NCBI GenBank assembly: GCA_041390365.1
Contig: JAWKQB010000001.1
Location: 434,001 to 498,000, forward strand
Length of the DNA: 64,000 nt
DNA from: Syntrophotaleaceae bacterium
GTDB taxonomy: Bacteria > Desulfobacterota > Desulfuromonadia > Desulfuromonadales > Syntrophotaleaceae
Reading direction: 5' to 3'
Under the pieces are notes generated by a model. The model worked only from the letters and a program-made list of their open reading frames with translations. It searched no databases and was not told the origin of the DNA. Positions within the stretch are counted from its first letter, which is position 1, and the number at the start of each line of letters is the position of its first letter. A program made the position numbers and the translations under genes. Positions 58,600 through 64,000 of the stretch are shown one piece after another.

Positions 58600-59916
58600 A
58601 TGAGAAAAAGAATAAGCGTTATTTGTGCGGTGCAGCCGAAACCCAATCCGGGAATGTCCAGTGTCGATCTGGCTTTTTTCGCTTTTGCCAGGCGTCATTT
58701 TCCTGAGGCCGAACTGCATTTTTTGAAAATAAGCGATGAAGGCCGGCTTCATGCCAAACGCATGGAAGAAGAAAAAACCGCTATTCTTCAAAGAACGCGA
58801 CTTCCTTTCCAGTATGCCTGTTTTCTGGATGACCTGGATTTTTTGTATGAAAGCGATCTGATCGTCTATTGGGGCGATTTCTTTCACATGGCCCACTACC
58901 GGTTATTTGAAGCCAGACGTCAGGTAAAATTGGGCACAGTGGCCAGTTTGGAACAGGGTCTGGAGTTCGTCGACAAACATTTTTTCCTTGAGGATGCTTC
59001 TCCCGAGATATTCAGAAAAGTCATCGTGTTCGGGGAAAACCTGCTTTTCAACAAAATCGAGGATTATGCCGGAGGGACATATGCCCAATCGCTGAAGAGA
59101 TTTCTCGGTCGGGTGGACAATGTCTGGATGCGCGATGTTTTTTCCGCCTTGCGGGTCAATCATCTCAAGGGAAATTTTGACAACTCCTTTCTCGGCATGG
59201 ATTGCGCGTTCCTGCTGAGGGATGAAGATCTCGAGATTCTGCCGAGAAATTTTCCTCGGGGAAATAATCTCGGGACGAACAAGGTGGGCGTCTTCTTTCA
59301 CCGGAATTCCGGGAATCGGTCAAAGCAGTTTGTTTTTGCCCGGAGGCTGGCCCGGGCGGCAGGTCTTGAGGCTCAATGGCTGCCCTGGAGAATCGTTCGG
59401 AATGTCGCTGCAAAAAAACGCTGGCATTTTCCGTCCCTGCAACTCATCAATTTGGAAAAAGAAGCCTGTGAGGGAGGTCTTTTCGACCTGCTGAAGGGCT
59501 ATGCCTTTGTCGTCACCGACACCTATCACGTCTGCGTCAATGCCTGGCGTCTGGGCACTCCTGCCATCTGTATCGGTGAAACCATCAACGAGGAACAATG
59601 GGATGTCAGTTGCGGTCCCGCCCATGCCTGGCGTGACAAACGCTGGGTATTCTATTCGATGGTCGAAGCCTTGAACTACTATGTGCATGCCCATGAACTG
59701 ACCTCCCGGAGACTCTTGCGAAAACGTCTCGGGCAACTGCGGGAGGCTCTGTCCCGGGATCAGGATATCCGCCTTATCGTTCATTTCATTGAGAGACAGC
59801 GGGACAGCCTCGAAGGGAAACTGGCTCAGGTCATCACCGGAATTTTTCAGAACCAGAGGTTTCAGGCAAAACAGCCGGCACTCTTCGAGGAGCCCCCAAG
59901 CTTTCCAATTCCATAA
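58600..59916 (+). CDS. Polysaccharide pyruvyl transferase-like protein
   Basis: The 438-residue protein is soluble. The best clue is the C-terminal half: AFVVTDTYHVCVNAWRLGTPAICIGE matches the donor-site pattern of polysaccharide pyruvyl transferases (xDxxH...A...GTP), with an N-terminal Rossmann-like half (SVICAVQPKPNPGMSSVDLAFFAFARRHFPEAE; LDFLYESDLIVYWGDF). Members add pyruvate to exopolysaccharide or cell-wall sugars. The gene stands alone with no glycan genes nearby. It has no clear ribosome site and sits after an AT-rich region, which suggests transfer. The family call is moderate. Confidence 0.6.
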   Translation: MRKRISVICAVQPKPNPGMSSVDLAFFAFARRHFPEAELHFLKISDEGRLHAKRMEEEKTAILQRTRLPFQYACFLDDLDFLYESDLIVYWGDFFHMAHYRLFEARRQVKLGTVASLEQGLEFVDKHFFLEDASPEIFRKVIVFGENLLFNKIEDYAGGTYAQSLKRFLGRVDNVWMRDVFSALRVNHLKGNFDNSFLGMDCAFLLRDEDLEILPRNFPRGNNLGTNKVGVFFHRNSGNRSKQFVFARRLARAAGLEAQWLPWRIVRNVAAKKRWHFPSLQLINLEKEACEGGLFDLLKGYAFVVTDTYHVCVNAWRLGTPAICIGETINEEQWDVSCGPAHAWRDKRWVFYSMVEALNYYVHAHELTSRRLLRKRLGQLREALSRDQDIRLIVHFIERQRDSLEGKLAQVITGIFQNQRFQAKQPALFEEPPSFPIP

Positions 59917-59985
59917 TCGGAACTGACAATCGTCTCCCTAGAGTGAGCGGAATAAACTGTCGTCCGGCAGTCCCACTGGGCCCTC

Positions 59986-61293
59986 CTATTTATCGTCCGA
60001 TTGTGATGAACTACCGGTAGCCTCCCCCGGGAGTGTTTCCTTTACGAAAAGGCCGGCGATCAGGGACACCAGGGCGCTGAGCAGAAGAGCAAGGAAAGCC
60101 CGGCGATAACCCTCCACTGTAAAGGCAGGGCCGATTTGGCCGTGGGCTTCAAGAATGTGGCCCAGGAGCGGTTGCAGGAAGGCGCCGCCGGCAAAGGGGA
60201 AAAGGTTGACCAGTCCGAAAACGGTCCCGGCCATGGCGGAGGGGAAAAGCTCTCTGGCGGTGGTGAAGCCGATCACGGCGATCGCCCCGCCAAAAACGCC
60301 CAAGGCAAAACAGAGCACCCCGAGCAGCGCAAGGGGCAGGTTGTCGGTCGCAAAGGACAGAATTGCGGTGATGACCACGAGGACAGAGCTCGCCAGAACG
60401 AGAGTCGGTTTGCGCCCCTTGAGAATACGGTTGGACAGGATCCCGAGCAACGGGCTGCCCACGATCATGCCGAAAGCCACGAGGGAGAGGATATTGCCCG
60501 CCCGGGCCTTGCTCAACCCGAAGATGTGCATCATGTAGGGCCCGCCCCACAGCCCGGCAAAGGCGGTGAAAACGCCGTATTTGAAGAAGAACCAGATGGC
60601 GAGCGGCCAGAAGGCGGGGCAGGTCAGAACCAGACGGACTCTCGCCGCCAGGCTGATGGCAGGATCCGTCGAGGCGGCATGCTCCGCCGGGGAGGGCCAT
60701 CCCAGTTCGGCTGGACGATCCCGGACCACGCACCATATCAGGATCGCCAGAATCGCGGTCAGCAGGCCTACCAGCACGAAGGAGAGACGCCAGCCGATCC
60801 AGGTGCTGAGCAGGGCCAGGGGGGAGGCGGCCGATAGGGAACCGGCTCCGCCTACGGCCATGAGGAGCCCGGTCATGGTGATGAATTCCCGTACGCTGAA
60901 CCATTCGGCGAGGATTTTCAGCGTGCAGACGAACAGGGTCGAAACCCCCAGTCCCACAAGCAGACGGCCAAGAACCGCCCAGGTCGGGGAAGGGGCGACG
61001 CCGAGCAACAGGGAGCCGGCCCCGGCGATACAGAGAAACAGAGTGATGGTTTTGCGGGGGCCCCAACTGTCGGAAAGCAGCCCGGCCGGCAGCTGCATAA
61101 GGGCATAGGGATAGAAATAGGCCGAGCTCAAAAAGCCGATAAGTGAACCCCCTGCCTGCAGGTCGGCCATCATGTCGGTGGCCACGACCGCCGGACAGAG
61201 GCGATGAAAAAAAACCAGAGCGTAGCCGAAGGCCAGGCACCAGAAAATGTACCATCGGCGCCGGAAGGTATTCTGGAGTGGTGGGGAGGACAT
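59986..61293 (-). CDS. MFS transporter
   Basis: This is a major facilitator permease of 435 residues with about 12 spans. It has the between-span-2-and-3 motif (GLLSDSWGPRKTITL), an N-terminal span LAFGYALVFFHRLCPAVVATDMMADL, and a repeated loop LLGILSNRILKGRKPTL between spans 8 and 9. FFHRxxPAVVA is typical of organic-anion or sugar-acid-type MFS carriers, but the substrate cannot be fixed. It stands alone on the minus strand. Confidence 0.88.
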   Translation of the reverse strand: MSSPPLQNTFRRRWYIFWCLAFGYALVFFHRLCPAVVATDMMADLQAGGSLIGFLSSAYFYPYALMQLPAGLLSDSWGPRKTITLFLCIAGAGSLLLGVAPSPTWAVLGRLLVGLGVSTLFVCTLKILAEWFSVREFITMTGLLMAVGGAGSLSAASPLALLSTWIGWRLSFVLVGLLTAILAILIWCVVRDRPAELGWPSPAEHAASTDPAISLAARVRLVLTCPAFWPLAIWFFFKYGVFTAFAGLWGGPYMMHIFGLSKARAGNILSLVAFGMIVGSPLLGILSNRILKGRKPTLVLASSVLVVITAILSFATDNLPLALLGVLCFALGVFGGAIAVIGFTTARELFPSAMAGTVFGLVNLFPFAGGAFLQPLLGHILEAHGQIGPAFTVEGYRRAFLALLLSALVSLIAGLFVKETLPGEATGSSSQSDDK

Positions 61294-61598
61294 GACCGGA
61301 TCCTTGCAGAAACGGGTTGAAAGGATTGACCGTCCAACGGACCTTACAGGAAAAATCTTCTCCTTGAAACCCTGATTTTTCTATACGGGCGGAATTTATT
61401 ATCCAAACGAGCTTTGGCAGCAAGGCATCGCCCGCCCGGGGAACTCCGCAAAAATTTGGTGTTCTCTTACCTTGGCAAAGTGTAATCTGAAGCCGGTAAG
61501 CGGGCAGGTGACCCTGAAAGCAACATGCCGGGGCTGGACTTCACCGCATTTACCGGCTTCCAAGGCCCCTGGAATTCAAGTTCGAAAAGGAGGAGATT
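61294..61598. other. Divergent intergenic region (MFS / DUF4405)
   Basis: 305 bases. The right third holds the structured element at 61489-61560 described separately and a strong AAGGAGGAG ribosome site before 61599. I see no gene in the rest. Confidence 0.55.
61489..61560 (+). promoter_or_regulatory. Structured leader of the DUF4405 gene
   Basis: Perfect 11-bp outer stem GAAGCCGGTAA (61489-61499) and TTACCGGCTTC (61550-61560). Inside, GGTGA pairs with TCACC and CCC with GGG around TGAAAGCAACATGCC. The nested stems end about 38 bases before the start codon. I could not match it to a known riboswitch. A cis-acting RNA is inferred from the shape only. Confidence 0.45.
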
Positions 61599-62438
61599 GT
61601 GCAGATGAGACGTATCGCTTCCCTGACCGCTTTCCTGTCGATGTTCTTCATCCTTCTGACCAGTACAGTCCTCTTTATCGTTCCACAGGGTCGAGTAGCC
61701 TACTGGGCCGACTGGAAACTGTGGGGGCTGTCCAAGGATGATTGGACGGCCATTCATATTAATTCGGGCATCCTGTTTCTCGCCGCTCTGGTGATCCACA
61801 CCTTCTACAACTGGAACAGCATCACTCTCTATCTGCGGAATAAACGCCGGCAGGTGAAAATATTTACCGTGGATTTCAACCTCGCCCTCGCATTGACGTT
61901 GCTGTTCGTTGCGGGCACTCAGTTCGTGATTCCACCCTTTTCAACCATCATCGATATCAACACCCGCATCAAGGAGGCCGCCGTCCGCAAATATGGCGAC
62001 CCCCCCTACGGCCATGCGGAACTGTCCACCCTCAGGGATTTTTCCAGACACATGGATCTAGACCTCGAGAGGGCCTTGCGGGGCCTGGCAGAGGCGGGCT
62101 ACACCGTTGAATCCGATCTCCGCCCACTGAAGGAGATTGCCCTTGCCAACGGCGTAGCCCCTCAGGAGATCTATCTGGCCATGGTCAGGGGTTCTCTTTC
62201 GGCCAACGGGCAAAGGATGCCGGAGAAACCGGGGCAGGGGCTGGGGAAGCTGACCCTCGGGGAATTGTGCACCCGATACGGCCTGAATACCGATCAGATC
62301 GTAAACGCCCTGCAGGAAAAAAATATCAGGAGCGAGGTCGGGATGAGCCTCAAGCAGGTCGCCGAGCTGAATGGACTGAGTGCCATGGAAGTTTATGACA
62401 CGATCCGAAAGATTACCGACCAGGATTCATCGAATTGA
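61599..62438 (+). CDS. DUF4405 membrane protein with four-repeat helical tail
   Basis: The 279-residue protein has three N-terminal spans (about 8-28, 48-68 and 87-107) with DUF4405 character, including INSGILFLAALVIHTFYNW with a possible haem-ligand-like His pair (His in AIHIN and VIHTF). The tail (about 140-279) is four helix-pair repeats of the kind TLxELxxxxxLxxxxxxxAL, alternating between two sub-types. GTG 61599 lies 5 bases after GGAGG; ATG 61605 is the alternative. It is convergent with dedA, 10 bases apart. Its role is unknown, perhaps a membrane redox or sensor protein. Confidence 0.8.
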   Translation: MQMRRIASLTAFLSMFFILLTSTVLFIVPQGRVAYWADWKLWGLSKDDWTAIHINSGILFLAALVIHTFYNWNSITLYLRNKRRQVKIFTVDFNLALALTLLFVAGTQFVIPPFSTIIDINTRIKEAAVRKYGDPPYGHAELSTLRDFSRHMDLDLERALRGLAEAGYTVESDLRPLKEIALANGVAPQEIYLAMVRGSLSANGQRMPEKPGQGLGKLTLGELCTRYGLNTDQIVNALQEKNIRSEVGMSLKQVAELNGLSAMEVYDTIRKITDQDSSN

Positions 62439-62448
62439 CCGAACCTGT

Positions 62449-63066
62449 TCACGAAACGGTTTTGTGCAAAGGAACGCGGCCTCGACGATGATTCCGGCGT
62501 TCCAGCAGCCGGTTTTCCAGCTGGTGAAAATAGGCATAAATTCCAGAGAGGAAAACCCCGGCCAGGGGCAGGGCCAAGTACCAGTGCTCCTTGGTGAAGG
62601 TCAGAACAGTAAGGATTTCTTCGCCGAATAGATAGGCGGGAGTGATCGTTGCCGTTGCCCAGATCAAAGCGCTGAATATATTGATAAGGGCGAACTTTTT
62701 GGATGAATACCTGGTTATCCCTATCGAGACCGGTATGACGGTGCGAAGACCGTACAGATACCTTTGAACGAAGATGATAGGCCACCCGTATTTTTTCAGC
62801 AGCAGATGAGCGAGGGCAAACTTGCGTCTCTGCTTATAAAGTCTGCGCTGAATGAAGCCCTTGTTGAAACGGCCGATGTAGAAGTAGACCTGATCCCCGG
62901 TAAAACCGCCCAGTAGTGCGACGAAAACGGCTATCGGGTAGGACATGTCGCCGGTATGGCAGAGAACGCCCGCCATGACGAGCCCGGTCTCACCTTCCAG
63001 AATGCTCCAGACGAACAGAATGAGATATCCGTATTGCTTGAGCCATGCAATGAACAGCTCTTCCAT
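62449..63066 (-). CDS. DedA-family (VTT domain) membrane protein
   Basis: This is a multispan inner-membrane protein of 205 residues. The family motifs are present: WSILEGETGLVMAGVLCHTGDM at the start, GGFTGDQVYFYIGR, a long basic loop, and FVQRYLYGLRTVIPVSIGITRYSSKKF with the conserved Arg/Pro segment. DedA proteins act as lipid or ion-linked transporters (for example undecaprenyl-phosphate or membrane-potential homeostasis). AAAGGTAGACC precedes the ATG. An Mn2+-type riboswitch with its own promoter and terminator lies upstream on the same strand, so expression may answer to manganese. Confidence 0.9.
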   Translation of the reverse strand: MEELFIAWLKQYGYLILFVWSILEGETGLVMAGVLCHTGDMSYPIAVFVALLGGFTGDQVYFYIGRFNKGFIQRRLYKQRRKFALAHLLLKKYGWPIIFVQRYLYGLRTVIPVSIGITRYSSKKFALINIFSALIWATATITPAYLFGEEILTVLTFTKEHWYLALPLAGVFLSGIYAYFHQLENRLLERRNHRRGRVPLHKTVS

Positions 63067-63275
63067 GGTCTACCTTTCAAAAACAGGCATGAAACAAACG
63101 CAACCAGATCTGTGTCTGCCGCTCCTGCGGCGATGAAACCTCCCGTTATTTCCCGGACTCCCCGGCATCCCTGACCTTGCCAAAAGCGGTGTTGATCACC
63201 TTCTTTCCCCCCAACGACCATCAGGACCAGCGACAGTCAACTCTCCTTACGAGTGCCGGCAGAAGGACCGTGGAT

Positions 63276-63322
63276 AAAGAAAAAGACCTTTACCTGCGGC
63301 AATCTGCTGCAGTGTAAAGGTC
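63276..63322 (-). terminator. Riboswitch-linked intrinsic terminator before dedA
   Basis: On the minus strand AAGACCTTTAC pairs with GTAAAGGTCTT (11 bp, plus strand 63312-63324 and 63283-63293), followed by TTTTTCTTT. The first arm shares CCTTT with the closing stem of the aptamer, so the two cannot form together. Confidence 0.9.
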
Positions 63323-63430
63323 TTGCAAGTTACGTTGATCGCAACCCCGTGTCCGGGCGGATAGACCGCCGTATTGACGAAGCACGGGCCGGCGATTTAT
63401 CCCGCCGGATGCTACTCCCCTTTGATTTCG
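63314..63430 (-). promoter_or_regulatory. yybP-ykoY (Mn2+) riboswitch aptamer upstream of dedA
   Basis: Read 5' to 3' on the minus strand, the element starts AAAGGGGAGTAGC, the hallmark entry of yybP-ykoY RNAs. A CCGGCG/CGCCGG hairpin follows, then a longer CCCGTG/CACGGG arm with an inner CGGCGG/CCGCC stem, then GTTGCGATCAACGTAACTTGC and the return strand GACCTTT. This is the established class that senses Mn2+. If Mn2+ steadies the aptamer, CCTTT is kept out of the terminator and the gene is switched on. The match is by eye; a covariance-model search would settle it. Confidence 0.85.
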
Positions 63431-63435
63431 CCGCT

Positions 63436-63464
63436 AATCTAATCGTCGGCCACAATCTTGTCAA
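63436..63464 (-). promoter_or_regulatory. Sigma-70-type promoter for the riboswitch and dedA
   Basis: On the minus strand TTGACA (63464-63459), exactly 17 bases, then TAGATT (63441-63436). The start point would be near 63429, right at the first base of the aptamer. Confidence 0.8.
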
Positions 63465-63785
63465 GCGGTAAACGCGATCTCTGAAAAACCCCGCTTTTTT
63501 CATTGGTTATGCACGAATTGCACGGGGATGGAGGGCTTCGCCGATGAGTGCTAAGATGACAGGAACATTACCATCCGGTCATTTTGGGCCGTAGATTTTT
63601 TCCCAGGCGTCTAGAGATGACTGGACTTTAGACTTTCGCGTTCTTTGAAAAAAGTATCAGCAGCACAAAATAATACTTGACATGGAGGCCCAAATCGTGG
63701 GCCGCGCCTTACTCGCGACTTTATGTTTGAGAGCGAGTAAGGCGCGGCCTCTAGAGGGAAATTTATTTTCTCTCTGGAGGCCGCT
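63465..63785. other. Intergenic region before the transposase gene
   Basis: Besides the hairpin at 63699-63749 and a TTGACA at 63677-63682, no gene is seen. The insertion-sequence end should lie here, but the terminal repeat cannot be placed because the other end is outside the window. Confidence 0.5.
63699..63749. repeat. Perfect 17-bp inverted repeat ahead of the transposase
   Basis: Arms GGCCGCGCCTTACTCGC (63699-63715) and GCGAGTAAGGCGCGGCC (63733-63749) with a 17-base loop, 36 bases before the transposase ATG. It may be the end of the mobile element or a hairpin that limits read-in transcription of the transposase. Confidence 0.8.
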
Positions 63786-64000
63786 ATGGACTACAAGGGA
63801 TACCGACATATCCCCAGAGCCCTGTTTGATGCTATCACATTTCTGGCAGGGGCTCTCCCAAAACGTTCTGTCCCAACTTTTCTGGAACTGCTCTTCGGGG
63901 CAATGCTGACACAGACCGGGTTTGTGACCGACGCTTACCTGGCGATCGATGCCGTCAGGCACTGGAACAGTTATTACAAATGGCTCCACTTCGGGAAGTG
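63786..64000 (+). CDS. Transposase, N-terminal part (cut by window end)
   Basis: 71 residues are visible from ATG 63786, which has GGAGG ahead. The segment RSVPTFLELLFGAMLTQTGFVTDAYLAIDAVRHWNSYYKWLHFGK resembles the N-terminal region of DDE transposases that act on IS elements (IS4/IS701-like); the catalytic triad would lie downstream, outside. It is cut only by the window and shows no frameshift so far. It is read divergently from the riboswitch-dedA unit. The exact IS family cannot be fixed from this part. Confidence 0.7.
   Translation, partial: MDYKGYRHIPRALFDAITFLAGALPKRSVPTFLELLFGAMLTQTGFVTDAYLAIDAVRHWNSYYKWLHFGK

Overview
The window reads as chromosome of a GC-rich, Gram-negative, probably anaerobic delta-type proteobacterium, most likely of the Desulfuromonadales (Geobacter/Desulfuromonas/Pelobacter relatives). 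This placement is an inference from three things: an ATP synthase operon with paired b' and b subunits, tungstate uptake genes, and many intergenic hairpins built from short repeated words. No rRNA, tRNA, CRISPR or prophage is visible. A transposase is cut by the right edge.

Layout. 1-6.2 kb: the end of valS, then ptsP (EI-Ntr) and two peptide-ABC ATPases on the minus strand. 6.5-9.7 kb: tex and a PHP phosphoesterase, with CACAGAG-word repeats on both sides. 9.9-13.5 kb: gnd-zwf-pgl, the oxidative pentose phosphate pathway. 13.7-18.0 kb: a tungstate-type ABC locus (tupC, tupB, two binding proteins) interrupted by an ADP-ribosylglycohydrolase. 18.2-20.2 kb: a small protein and a PAS-GGDEF diguanylate cyclase. 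20.7-27.7 kb: the complete F1Fo ATP synthase in the order b', b, delta, alpha, gamma, beta, epsilon, a, c. 28.5-40.7 kb: signalling genes, namely a BaeSR-like two-component pair facing a Spy/CpxP-like protein, a Cache chemoreceptor, a CheB-CheR-kinase-receiver fusion, a lipoprotein, and an acetyltransferase-kinase fusion. 40.8-45.5 kb: a MacAB-TolC-type efflux operon. 46-48.3 kb: envelope genes (acidic-repeat secreted protein, DUF4398 lipoprotein, DUF4398-OmpA). 48.4-57.9 kb: mixed metabolic and envelope genes, including class I aldolase, a YqjD/E/K-like trio, MscS, MltB, a tandem pair of small paralogues and two copies of an eight-cysteine mini-protein. 58-64 kb: a pyruvyltransferase-like gene, an MFS transporter, a DUF4405 protein with a structured leader, and a DedA protein behind an apparent manganese riboswitch.

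The strongest unexpected signal is on the minus strand at 63.28-63.46 kb. A well-formed promoter is followed by a yybP-ykoY (Mn2+) aptamer whose last strand is shared with an intrinsic terminator, and the next gene is a DedA-family membrane protein. This suggests Mn2+-controlled DedA expression. Other notable points are the GNAT-histidine kinase fusion, the c-subunit with Na+-type ligands and a broken glycine motif, and the many unrelated word-repeat hairpins placed between genes and even inside operons.
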